This document shows positions 27,044 through 34,939 of a stretch of 64,000 nucleotides of DNA, in pieces. How positions within the stretch are numbered: the first letter of the stretch is position 1; each line of letters opens with the position of its first letter. Where the stretch lies: positions 1 through 64,000 of the forward strand of contig JAFPUF010000009.1 of NCBI GenBank assembly GCA_017395545.1. Direction: 5' to 3'. The notes under the pieces are model-generated. The model worked only from the letters and a program-made list of their open reading frames with translations, was not told the origin of the DNA and did not search any database. This stretch comes from Treponema sp. (GTDB lineage: Bacteria; Spirochaetota; Spirochaetia; Treponematales; Treponemataceae). The translations under genes were made by a program, and so were the position numbers.

Positions 27044-27069
27044 AATTTTTTCCTCCAAGTTTATCCACA

Positions 27070-27384
27070 GATTTGCACAGATTTAGGCCGTGGGCTAGGT
27101 AGGGAGCGACCCCGCAAGCGGGGGCAAAACCTGTGAGACAGGTTTTGAGCGAGTGCGGAAACCCACCTTCCTTGTTTTGCTTTCATGGGCTAGGGATTGG
27201 AGTGGCGCGTAGCGTTGCCGTAGGCAATGAAGCGATAGCGGAACCACGCAAAGCCCGACCCTCAAAAGCAAATTAATTGTACACTATAGCGCGCCATGGA
27301 GGGCGCGTTCTTAAAAAGACAAAAAAATCCGCGACAACTCGAAGAGTTGTCGTTACGACATGGATGTCGAGGGTAGCCCCCTAA
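27070..27384. repeat. Intergenic element made of six consecutive hairpins
   Basis: The ~330-base gap inside the ABC operon has no gene but holds a series of compact inverted repeats: CCCCGC/GCGGGG (27110-27123), AAAACCTGT/ACAGGTTTT (27126-27146), CGTTGCC/GGCAATG (about 27213-27229), CGCGCC/GGCGCG (27290-27307), GACAACTC/GAGTTGTC (27333-27351) and CGACAT/ATGTCG (27356-27369). Its GC content is visibly higher than that of its neighbours. It looks like a mobile repetitive extragenic element of the REP/BIME kind, or a structured RNA. No second copy is in this window, so its repeat status is inferred. Confidence 0.55.
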
Positions 27385-27388
27385 AAAC

Positions 27389-29095
27389 TCATTCTTTTAT
27401 TTTTCTGCTCGTTCCGAAGAAGCGGATTCCAAGTTTCATCAGAAGAACCGCCCCGTAAGTTATGAGAATGAGCACCGTTGCGTAGGCACAGGCGATACCG
27501 TAGCTTCCTTTTTCGGCCTGCTCGTTAATCTGGCAGGTGATGAGAAGATAATCCGGCGTGACAAGCAGGATGATTGCCGAAATTGCCGTGATTGAGCGGA
27601 CAAAAGCCGTTACAAGACCCGAGAAGAAGGAGTCCCGGATTAGAGGCAGGGTGACCGTCATAAAGACCCTTGCACTTCCGGCACCCATATCGTAGGCGCT
27701 TTCTTCGATTGATTTGTCGATCTGTCGCAGGGCAGAGATTCCGCTTCGGGTTCCTGTTGGCAGCGAGCGCACGATAAAGACGATGATAAGAATGAGACCC
27801 GTTCCGTAGAGGCTGGACATAACGCCCGTGCGGAAGAGTCCGTTTGCGTATCCCCGTATATAGCCGATACCAAGAACTGTTCCCGGAACCGCCATTGCGA
27901 GCATCGAGACGAATTCGATGAAGCCCTTTGACTTGAACTTCTTTTTGACGACCAGATAAGAGATGACCATCGAGAGAAGGGCTGTGAGCGGAGCGGCAAT
28001 CAGGGACAGGACAAAAGAGTCCTTGAAAGCCTTGATTCCGCTCGTTCGGAGCATATAGTCGAACCACTTGAAAGTGAGGGCGTAATTCCTTCCCCAGAGT
28101 TTGAAGAGGGCACCGAACGGAACCATAATATATAGAAGAAGAACGAAAATGCTTGCGGCACCACAAAGGACTGAGAGCGGAATGCGTACGCTGGTGTCGG
28201 TAATCAACATTCGCGCACGGCTTGCCTTTCCTGTGAGGGTGGCGGCTGTCTTTTTTTCTAGATAGTATTTCTGAATCAGGAAGAGGACTACGGTGAGCGA
28301 CAAAAGGACGACCGACATGGCGGCGGCACCTGTTGCATCGTAGGCTCCTGTTACCTGCAGGTAGATTGTGGTGGCCAGGGTGTCGTAGTTTCCTCCGATG
28401 AGCATATGGTTTGCGAAGTCAGCTACAGATTCGATGAATGTGACCAGAAAAGCGTTTCCAAGTCCCGGAAGAAGAAGCGGGAATGTGACGCTCGAAAAGA
28501 CCTTCCAGCGGCTCGCACCCATATCACGGGCAGCTTCCTCCAGGGAAGGGTCGATGTTCTTTAAAAGACCCGTGAGCATGAGATAGCAGACCGGGAAGAA
28601 TGTGAGAATCTGGACGATTGCGATTCCTTTTAAGCCGTAAACATTCGAGTCATTGATATGAAGCAATGTTCGGGTGATGATTCCGCTTCGTCCGAAAAGC
28701 ATAATCATCGAAAGGGAAAGAACGAAAGGCGGGGAAACGATAGGCAGCATTGAGACCAGCCTGAAAAGCCCCGTGAGAACCTTTGTCTTTAATTTTACAT
28801 ATACCTCGACATAGGCGAACAAAAGACCTACAGCCGTGGAAATAATGCCTGTGATGAAACCCAGCGTCAGGGTGTTGGTGAAGGCCGTCCTGAAGCGGGA
28901 CATGCTCAGGATTCGTTTGAATACTCCAATCGTGACCTTTCCGTCCGAGACGAGACTGTCCAAAAGAACCATGAGAAGCGGATAAAGAATAAAGAGCGCA
29001 AGGAAGACAAGAAGAAGACCAATCATGCTGATAAGAACCGGATCTGCAAAAAACTTCTTCCTGTCCAGCGCCCGCCCTTGATTTTTATATTCCAT
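27389..29095 (-). CDS. ABC transporter permease with two fused membrane domains (FbpB-like)
   Basis: 568 residues with about 12 membrane helices arranged as two homologous halves, as in FbpB/ThiP/AfuB-type permeases. Each half has an EAA loop facing the ATPase: LEEAARDMGASRWKVFSSV in the first and IEESAYDMGAGSARVFMTV in the second. It forms the channel of the importer, with the binding protein encoded 62 bases upstream. The ATPase gene follows only after the 330-base hairpin element. Ferric iron is the most common substrate of this permease class, but phosphonate-type substrates are possible. Confidence 0.88.
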   Translation of the reverse strand: MEYKNQGRALDRKKFFADPVLISMIGLLLVFLALFILYPLLMVLLDSLVSDGKVTIGVFKRILSMSRFRTAFTNTLTLGFITGIISTAVGLLFAYVEVYVKLKTKVLTGLFRLVSMLPIVSPPFVLSLSMIMLFGRSGIITRTLLHINDSNVYGLKGIAIVQILTFFPVCYLMLTGLLKNIDPSLEEAARDMGASRWKVFSSVTFPLLLPGLGNAFLVTFIESVADFANHMLIGGNYDTLATTIYLQVTGAYDATGAAAMSVVLLSLTVVLFLIQKYYLEKKTAATLTGKASRARMLITDTSVRIPLSVLCGAASIFVLLLYIMVPFGALFKLWGRNYALTFKWFDYMLRTSGIKAFKDSFVLSLIAAPLTALLSMVISYLVVKKKFKSKGFIEFVSMLAMAVPGTVLGIGYIRGYANGLFRTGVMSSLYGTGLILIIVFIVRSLPTGTRSGISALRQIDKSIEESAYDMGAGSARVFMTVTLPLIRDSFFSGLVTAFVRSITAISAIILLVTPDYLLITCQINEQAEKGSYGIACAYATVLILITYGAVLLMKLGIRFFGTSRKIKE

Positions 29096-29157
29096 ATATT
29101 TTCCTTATATGTTCTTGTAAAACAGAAAACGGGGCACTAATTGTGCCCCTTGTTCAG

Positions 29158-30261
29158 TTATTTCGTCTTGAACCTGTCGTCTGCTGCGCTTTCGAGTGCT
29201 TTAAAGAAGTCCTCGACATATTTTGCGCTGTTCTTCTTTGCGTCCTCGAAGTCGTACTTGATTGTGTTGTTCATATCAAGGCCGAACTGTGCGGCTTCTT
29301 TTGGCTGTGTGGCATTGCTCAGAACGAGGAACTGGTATGAGCCTGCGTCCTTTGCCTGGTCTACGCAGTCCGGGGAAAGAGCGTACTCAATCCAGAGTTT
29401 TGCTGCGTTCGGGTGCTTAGCTCCCTTGAAGATTGCTGTAGCTCCGACCTCGAATGAAGTTCCGTCAGAAGGAACGATGAGACCGATGTTGTCGTATCCT
29501 TTGAGAATCTGGTAGATACCGTCGTGGAGAAAACCTACGCCGATTACACACTCATGAGGACCGACCATCTTTGATGGGCCTGAGCCAGATTTTGTGTACT
29601 GTGCGATGTTCTTGTCGAGAGCCTTGAAGTATTCCATTGCAGCATCATGGCCTTTCATCTGAATCATTGTGTTGATTACGAGTTTAGCTGTTCCCGCTGT
29701 GTTCGGGTTTGAGAGCATGATAAGGCCCTTGTATTCTGGTTTGAGAAGGTCGTCCCATGATTTTGGAGCTTCGAGACCGCGGTTTTTAAGTTCTTCCTGA
29801 TCAACCATGAAACCGAGGATTCCCTTGTAGATGCCGTACCAGCAGTTTGTTGCGTCCTTGTAGTCCGTGCTGATGAGGTTCTTTGCGTTCTTAGCGTCGT
29901 ATGACTCAAGAAGACCTTTGGCTACAGCCTCGTTGTAAGGGTCTGTTGTACCGCCGAACCAGACATCTGCTGAAGGATTTCCGTTTTCTTCTGAAATTTT
30001 AGTGAAAACTTCGGATGTAGAAAGACGCTGATACTTTGTCTGGATTCCGTACAATGCTTCGAATTTTTTTACTGCGGCAGAAAGATATTCTTCCTCGCAT
30101 GAACCGTAAACTGTGAGGGAACCTTCGGCTTTTGCAGCTTCGATGAGAGCATCGAATTCTCCGCCGGAAGAAGCCTGCGTCGTGTTTGCGGCTTTTTTGT
30201 TACAAGATGCAAAAGCGAATACCATTGCAAGACCAGCAACTACAGATATAACTCGTTTCAT
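29158..30261 (-). CDS. ABC transporter substrate-binding lipoprotein, ferric-iron type (FbpA-like)
   Basis: 367 residues from the ATG at 30261, with GGAGG 4 bases upstream. The signal peptide ends in the lipobox FAFASC, followed by a Lys/Thr/Ser tether. The mature part has the family 1 extracellular binding-protein fold: EGSLTVYGSCEEEYL at the start, then ADVWFGGTTDPYNEAVAKGLLE, LKPEYKGLIMLSNPNTAG and HPNAAKLWIEYALSP. This matches Fe3+/2-aminoethylphosphonate-type binding proteins. Which ligand it binds cannot be decided; the paired iron-ligand tyrosines of FbpA are not obvious. It is the first gene of the importer operon. Confidence 0.85.
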   Translation of the reverse strand: MKRVISVVAGLAMVFAFASCNKKAANTTQASSGGEFDALIEAAKAEGSLTVYGSCEEEYLSAAVKKFEALYGIQTKYQRLSTSEVFTKISEENGNPSADVWFGGTTDPYNEAVAKGLLESYDAKNAKNLISTDYKDATNCWYGIYKGILGFMVDQEELKNRGLEAPKSWDDLLKPEYKGLIMLSNPNTAGTAKLVINTMIQMKGHDAAMEYFKALDKNIAQYTKSGSGPSKMVGPHECVIGVGFLHDGIYQILKGYDNIGLIVPSDGTSFEVGATAIFKGAKHPNAAKLWIEYALSPDCVDQAKDAGSYQFLVLSNATQPKEAAQFGLDMNNTIKYDFEDAKKNSAKYVEDFFKALESAADDRFKTK

Positions 30262-30310
30262 ATTTCCTCCACACACTCTTTTTAGAATGTTGAAACTTGA
30301 TATTGTTTAT

Positions 30311-30339
30311 ATTGTAAGCCCGAGTTTCATATCTTGCAA
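30311..30339 (-). promoter_or_regulatory. Promoter of the ABC importer operon
   Basis: On the minus strand TTGCAA (30339-30334), a 17-base spacer and TACAAT (30316-30311). A direct repeat CAATAT-AAA-CAATAT overlaps the -10 and start region and could be a repressor site, for example for a metal regulator (inference). Confidence 0.6.
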
Positions 30340-30501
30340 ATTTATTTTGAGGCCTTCTTCCGGACTTTCTGACGGGTTTCGCTGTAAATAATTGTTATTT
30401 GCTGGAGAATTCCGGGGCGGCTTCGTTGGAAACTGGCGTGTTTCGTCGTAGATTGTTGTTCTTTCTGCGTTTTTACCGGACTATTTTCAATTCGAAAGAA
30501 C

Positions 30502-30517
30502 TGGCACGGAAACTGCA
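30502..30517 (+). promoter_or_regulatory. Sigma-54 (-24/-12) promoter
   Basis: TGGCAC-N5-CTGCA, with GG at 30503-30504 and GC at 30515-30516 separated by exactly 10 bases as sigma-54 requires. The expected start near 30528 lies just before AGGAGG (~30535-30540) and the ATG at 30546. Confidence 0.65.
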
Positions 30518-30545
30518 TTTTAAGGAATACAAATCAGGAGGAATT

Positions 30546-31508
30546 ATGTGCCAGGTAAATATCGACGAACTGCCACAAAAAATTAAGGAAGACAAGATGT
30601 CAATTGAAGAAGGCGTGAATATCGTCTGGGGAGAGGTCTATACACATCCGTATAAATACGGACTGTATTATTTTTCAGAAGATCAGAAAAGTGACTTTCT
30701 GCTTGAAATAAGGCCGAAATTCTCAAAACTTTTTTTCGATTTTGAACCCGGTAGATTCACGTTCACGCAGTTTCTGTTCGTAAAAATCTCAAATTATAAA
30801 ATGCCCTTTCTAAGAACTCAGATGGATAATGAAACAAAAAGAAAAACCATTGACAGTATTCTGATGGCAAAAACAGAGGAAGATTATCATAAATATGCAG
30901 AAAGCTTTGCGCCATTTCTTGATGAGTATGAAAATACTGAGAGGTGTGAAGAAAAACTGATAAAAATATCCGACGTCATAAATAAGCCCGAAGAAAAATG
31001 CGGGGACAGACACAGAAAAATAGCAGAACTGACAACCCTGATTCTGACGCTGAAGGCATGCCGGGATGTGGATGATGATACTGTGTGTGCCGTGAGTGAT
31101 TTTACGGATGTCGGAATGGAGTCGCTTTACGAAGAAATCTTCAATATGAAAAAAGCGATGACCCGCAGGGAGGATAACAGCCTTAAAATCGTCACAAAAA
31201 GAAACAATGCGTATTACTTTCACAGAAAATATCTTCAGGAGATGCTTGCACCAGCGACAAGCGAAGTAAAAAAAGAGCAGCTTCGCACTAAATATGATAC
31301 AAGAACAAGAAGATGGGGAGAAATAAATCAGGAACTGCTTGAGCGAAAAAACTGTCCGTCGAATGCGGATGTGGCAAAAGTAATCGGCATAAAGCCCAGG
31401 ATGGTCTCGTTCTATATAAATAAAGCAAGAAATGAAAAAGGTCTTTCAGAAATTCAGAAAATCCTCCAGGAGAAAATGAATCAGAAGAATGAGGGGCGTA
31501 GTGAATAA
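30546..31508 (+). CDS. Putative sigma-factor-like or HTH DNA-binding protein, spirochaete type
   Basis: 320 residues from the ATG at 30546, which has AGGAGG upstream. I do not recognise a named family. The N-terminal part (IEEGVNIVWGEVYTHPYKYGLYYFSE, then IRPKFSKLFFDFEPGRFTFTQFLFVKI, to ~85) resembles the helix pattern of sigma-70 region 2. The C-terminal ~60 residues contain a helix-turn-helix-like segment, NADVAKVIGIKPRMVSFYINKA, like sigma region 4 or a transposase-type HTH. There is no membrane segment, and the protein is basic and helix-rich. A well-spaced sigma-54-type promoter precedes it, so it may be a regulated transcription regulator. Function is inferred. Confidence 0.6.
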   Translation: MCQVNIDELPQKIKEDKMSIEEGVNIVWGEVYTHPYKYGLYYFSEDQKSDFLLEIRPKFSKLFFDFEPGRFTFTQFLFVKISNYKMPFLRTQMDNETKRKTIDSILMAKTEEDYHKYAESFAPFLDEYENTERCEEKLIKISDVINKPEEKCGDRHRKIAELTTLILTLKACRDVDDDTVCAVSDFTDVGMESLYEEIFNMKKAMTRREDNSLKIVTKRNNAYYFHRKYLQEMLAPATSEVKKEQLRTKYDTRTRRWGEINQELLERKNCPSNADVAKVIGIKPRMVSFYINKARNEKGLSEIQKILQEKMNQKNEGRSE

Positions 31509-31578
31509 CATGTCTGACTGGTGCCGGACATGTGATGCGATTATTCTTTACTTTGCGTTGTAGACTTGAAAAAGTCTA
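31508..31578. repeat. Two small inverted repeats between the regulator gene and rdgB
   Basis: ACATGTC (31508-31514) / GACATGT (31527-31533) with a 12-base loop, and TAGACTT (31561-31567) / AAGTCTA (31572-31578) with a GAAA tetraloop. Neither is followed by a T-run, so they are not ordinary terminators. They may be protein-binding sites or weak RNA structures. Confidence 0.4.
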
Positions 31579-31618
31579 TCCGTTATGATTATTCAGAAAA
31601 TTTTATTTTGAGGAAAAT

Positions 31619-32251
31619 ATGAAAAAGAAATTGTACCTGGCTTCCGGAAATGAGCATAAACGAAAAGAGATGCAGGAAATTCTTCCTGAATACGAAATCA
31701 GAATTCCTTCTGATGACGGCCTTCAATTTAATGCTATTGAAGACGGAAAGACATTTTTCGAAAACAGCCTTATAAAAGCTCGCGAGCTCTGGAATCTTGT
31801 TCACGAGCCTGTAATTGCCGACGATTCCGGTTTGTGCGTTGAGGCCCTTGGCGGAGAACCCGGAATCTATACATCCCGCTATGCAGGACCTGATTTTATG
31901 CACGGAAAACCTGACGGCTCAAAAATTTCACAGGAAGAGCAGAACCGGCTTTTGATAGAGCAGCTGAACTCAACCGGCTCTCAGAACCGGAAATGCCATT
32001 ATACCTGCGCAATGGTGCTTCTTCTTAATCCCGACAGATTTTTTGTTGCCAATGAGACCTTTGAGGGCGAACTTATAAAATCCATCGATGACCAGGCTGG
32101 CAGCGGAGGTTTCGGATACGACCCGATTGTTTTCCTTCCGGAATACGGAAAAACTGTTGCAGAAATAAGTGCTGAAGAAAAAAATAGAATCTCGCACAGG
32201 GGAAAAGCCGTGCGGGCCGTTCAGAAAATCCTTAACTCTTTGACTTTTTGA
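31619..32251 (+). CDS. rdgB: Non-canonical purine NTP pyrophosphatase RdgB/HAM1
   Basis: 210 residues. Signature segments are the N-terminal LYLASGNEHKRKEMQEIL, the catalytic ADDSGLCVEALGGEPGIYTSRYAG and the late GFGYDPIVFLPEYGKTVAE, followed by ISHRGKAVR, all as in Ham1/RdgB. The enzyme hydrolyses ITP, dITP and XTP to monophosphates and keeps them out of DNA. TTTTGAGGA precedes the ATG as ribosome site. Its 3' end overlaps the convergent nrdR by 20 bases. Confidence 0.95.
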   Translation: MKKKLYLASGNEHKRKEMQEILPEYEIRIPSDDGLQFNAIEDGKTFFENSLIKARELWNLVHEPVIADDSGLCVEALGGEPGIYTSRYAGPDFMHGKPDGSKISQEEQNRLLIEQLNSTGSQNRKCHYTCAMVLLLNPDRFFVANETFEGELIKSIDDQAGSGGFGYDPIVFLPEYGKTVAEISAEEKNRISHRGKAVRAVQKILNSLTF

Positions 32252-32696
32252 GCTTTTTGACCTCGATGATGAACTCATCGAGGTTCTCAAAATTCCTGTA
32301 AACTGAGGCAAAGCGGATGTAGGCAACTTTATCAACGTCATGCAGCCTCTCGAGAATGATTTCTCCGAGGTCTGCGGTTGAAATTTCGCGGCTGCTTCTT
32401 CCTTTCATGATTGCGGCATCTTCAATATCGTTGATGATATTTTCTTTTGTGTTAGATGAAACAGGTCGCTTTTCAAGAGCCCGCTCAATTCCTTTTTCGA
32501 TTTTTGCCCTGTCAAAGGGTTGACGCCTGCCGTCTCTTTTTACGACCATAAACGGCTTTTCTTCGATTCTTTCATAACTCGTGAATCTCATTTCACAGCT
32601 GACACATTCGCGTCTGCGGCGGATTGTTTCACCGTTTGCCATTGTCCGGGATTCTATTACTTTGTCATCAAGGCTTCCGCAATAAGGACAGCGCAT
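32232..32696 (-). CDS. nrdR: Transcriptional repressor NrdR
   Basis: 154 residues, the standard length. The N-terminal zinc ribbon reads MRCPYCGSLDDKVIESR and, further on, RRRECVSCEMRFTSYE (Cys pairs at positions 3/6 and ~31/34). An ATP-cone domain follows, from FMVVKRDGRRQPFDRAKIEKGI to the end. NrdR represses ribonucleotide reductase genes when dATP is high. No nrd gene or clear NrdR box lies in this window. It is convergent with and overlaps rdgB. Confidence 0.96.
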   Translation of the reverse strand: MRCPYCGSLDDKVIESRTMANGETIRRRRECVSCEMRFTSYERIEEKPFMVVKRDGRRQPFDRAKIEKGIERALEKRPVSSNTKENIINDIEDAAIMKGRSSREISTADLGEIILERLHDVDKVAYIRFASVYRNFENLDEFIIEVKKLKKSKS

Positions 32697-32875
32697 TTTT
32701 TTGCCTCCGAAATCGGTTTCTGCTGAATTTTACAGACTTCTGTTTTTAATTGCAAGGGATTTTTCATTTTTGCAGCATAAGGTGATCTGTCAATTGTATA
32801 AAAATTTTTAGAAATATGTTAAACTCTCCTGAATTAAGGGAAGTGATGATTCTTCCCTGGAAAACAGGTGACGCT

Positions 32876-34801
32876 ATGGATTTATTTGAAAATGCCCGCA
32901 TTTCAGAACTTGAAACTTTGATAAAAAAATATCAGGACTCTTACTACAACGGCGAGGGTGAAATTTCCGATGCTGAGTTTGACAAGCTCTGGGATGAACT
33001 CAAAGCCCTTGACCCCTCAAATCCTGTCTTACAGCGGGTCGGGGCGGACTCAGGAAACTTTGCGAAAATACGCCATATAATGCCTATGGGAAGTCAGGAA
33101 AAGGCTGCGAACCCGGAGCAGTTCCTTGCGTGGGCGAAAACTCATGCTTACGACGAATATCTTGTCGAGTACAAGCTTGACGGAGCTTCTCTGGAACTTC
33201 AGTATTCAAAAGGCGAGCTTGTTCGGGCTGTCACCCGGGGCGACGGAACAATCGGTGACGACATCACCGCAAACGCCAGAAAAATGCAGGGTGTGAAAAT
33301 CGCTCTCTACGACTCAGATAACAACAAAATCGACTTTACAGGGGCAATTCGTGGCGAAGTCATTATGACCCATACGGTGCACGAAAAATTCTACGCTGAC
33401 AAAGCAAACTGCCGTAACGCCGCAAACGGTCTTATGAAGCGCAAGGACGGAAGCGGAAGCGAAAATCTCTGCCTTATGACTTACGATGCCCTTGCCACCG
33501 AAGGAAATAGCCCTTTTGGTGACGAAGAAGAAAAAATCAACTGGCTCAAATCCTGCGGTTTTAACACATCTCCTTTGAGAATCTGTAAAAATCCTGACGA
33601 AGTGATTGAATACCGTGCCGAAGTCATGGAAATCCGTAAAACTCTGGACTATGACATCGACGGGCTTGTTATAAAAGAAAGACGGATTGACCTTGCCGAC
33701 GCAAGCCGTGCCCGCCCGGACAGGCAGATTGCCTTTAAATTCTCTCTTGAAGAAGCCGTGACCACTCTGCGTGAGGTTGAGTGGAGCGAATCGGGAGCGA
33801 CATACACACCAGTCGCCATTTTTGATGAGGTTCAGCTCAACGGAACGACTGTTCAGCGTGCAAGCCTCGCAAATCCCGACACAATGAGGGCGCTCGGAGT
33901 CAAAATCGGAAGCCGTGTCGTCGTCGTAAAGCGGGGCGAAATTATCCCGAAAATCGAAAGCGTTCTCAACGAAGAAGAAGGACAGGTCACGAGTGCGATT
34001 GTTTTCCCAAAAAAGTGCGCTGTTTGCGGAAGCGTGCTTTGCGACGAGGGAAGCCGTCTTTACTGCCCCAACAAAAATTGCGAGAAGAGGGTTCTTCATC
34101 AGCTTCAGAAATGGGTTAGCGTGGTTGAAATCCGTGACTTTGGCGACACTTTACTCCGTGAACTTTTCAAAAACAAGGAAGTCACTTCGATTTCTGACAT
34201 TTATAAGCTTACAGCGGAAAAGCTTGTTCCTTATTTCTTGAACGAGGAGTCAATCGAAAGCCAGAAAGATTCTCTCGGCGCAAAAAAAGTCTATGAGAGC
34301 ATTCAGTCTCACAGAAAAATGAGCCTTGCTGTTTTTATCGGCGGTTTCGACATCGAAGGAATCGGTGAGACCATGGTTCAAAAGCTGATTGATGCAGGCT
34401 TCAACTCGCTCGAAAAGCTTCTGTCGGCTACCGAAGAAGAGATTGCGGGCGTTTACGGATTTGCCGAAATCACCGCAAAGATTTTTGCAGAGGGCCTGGC
34501 TGAGAATAAAGAAGAAATGCTCTCGCTCACACAGTCGGGCACGATTCAGCTTGAAGAAATTGGCGGTGGAGCACTTACAGGAAAAACATTCTGCTTCACA
34601 GGCGAGCTTAAAACGATGAAAAGGGCTGACGCAGAGGCTATGGTCAAAAAAGCGGGCGGAAGCTGTAAATCAAGCGTAACAAAAGATTTGAGCTACCTCG
34701 TAACAAACGACACCACAAGCGGCTCAAGCAAGAATCAGAAAGCGTCAAAATTCGGCATTCCAATCATCAACGAAGAAGAATTTCTCAAAATGGTGCAATA
34801 A
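32876..34801 (+). CDS. ligA: NAD+-dependent DNA ligase LigA
   Basis: 641 residues from the ATG at 32876, which has AGGTGA upstream. Earlier in-frame ATGs at 32816 and 32846 lack both. The N-terminal Ia domain is recognisable by LETLIKKYQDSYYNGEGEISDAEFDKLWDEL. The adenylation lysine is in VEYKLDGASLELQ, and the RGDGTIGDDIT motif follows. A zinc finger C-x2-C...C-x4-C (KCAVCG, YCPNKNCEK) is near residue 390. The HhH region and the C-terminal BRCT domain (TGKTFCFTGELKTMKRADAEAMV) complete it. It is slightly shorter than E. coli LigA (671). It seals nicks in replication and repair. Confidence 0.95.
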   Translation: MDLFENARISELETLIKKYQDSYYNGEGEISDAEFDKLWDELKALDPSNPVLQRVGADSGNFAKIRHIMPMGSQEKAANPEQFLAWAKTHAYDEYLVEYKLDGASLELQYSKGELVRAVTRGDGTIGDDITANARKMQGVKIALYDSDNNKIDFTGAIRGEVIMTHTVHEKFYADKANCRNAANGLMKRKDGSGSENLCLMTYDALATEGNSPFGDEEEKINWLKSCGFNTSPLRICKNPDEVIEYRAEVMEIRKTLDYDIDGLVIKERRIDLADASRARPDRQIAFKFSLEEAVTTLREVEWSESGATYTPVAIFDEVQLNGTTVQRASLANPDTMRALGVKIGSRVVVVKRGEIIPKIESVLNEEEGQVTSAIVFPKKCAVCGSVLCDEGSRLYCPNKNCEKRVLHQLQKWVSVVEIRDFGDTLLRELFKNKEVTSISDIYKLTAEKLVPYFLNEESIESQKDSLGAKKVYESIQSHRKMSLAVFIGGFDIEGIGETMVQKLIDAGFNSLEKLLSATEEEIAGVYGFAEITAKIFAEGLAENKEEMLSLTQSGTIQLEEIGGGALTGKTFCFTGELKTMKRADAEAMVKKAGGSCKSSVTKDLSYLVTNDTTSGSSKNQKASKFGIPIINEEEFLKMVQ

Positions 34802-34939
34802 TTTAACAGAATTTAAAAAAAATTTGATTTTTCGAAAAACCGCACGAGGCTTTACAGGGAATGCTGATTCCTCCGATGATTTGACTGTAATCGTGTTGCA
34901 GAAAAAATAATAATTTCATAAACTACCCCAGTAAAATTT

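Noticed and set aside
27070-27384. Possible tRNA or rRNA fragment in the hairpin-rich gap
   Set aside because: No cloverleaf with a T-loop GTTCRANNC and acceptor stem can be drawn, and no rRNA core motif is present; the stems are independent hairpins.
30399-30545. Upstream extension of the sigma-like protein gene
   Set aside because: It would include the sigma-54-type promoter and a ribosome site; the ATG at 30546 has AGGAGG at ideal spacing, and the extension is not protein-like.
31508-31533. Intrinsic terminator after the sigma-like gene
   Set aside because: The ACATGTC/GACATGT stem has a 12-base loop and no T-run after it; listed only as an inverted repeat.
33314-34099. 261-codon minus-strand open frame inside ligA
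   Set aside because: It lies wholly within the well-conserved ligA coding sequence on the other strand, and its translation resembles no family.
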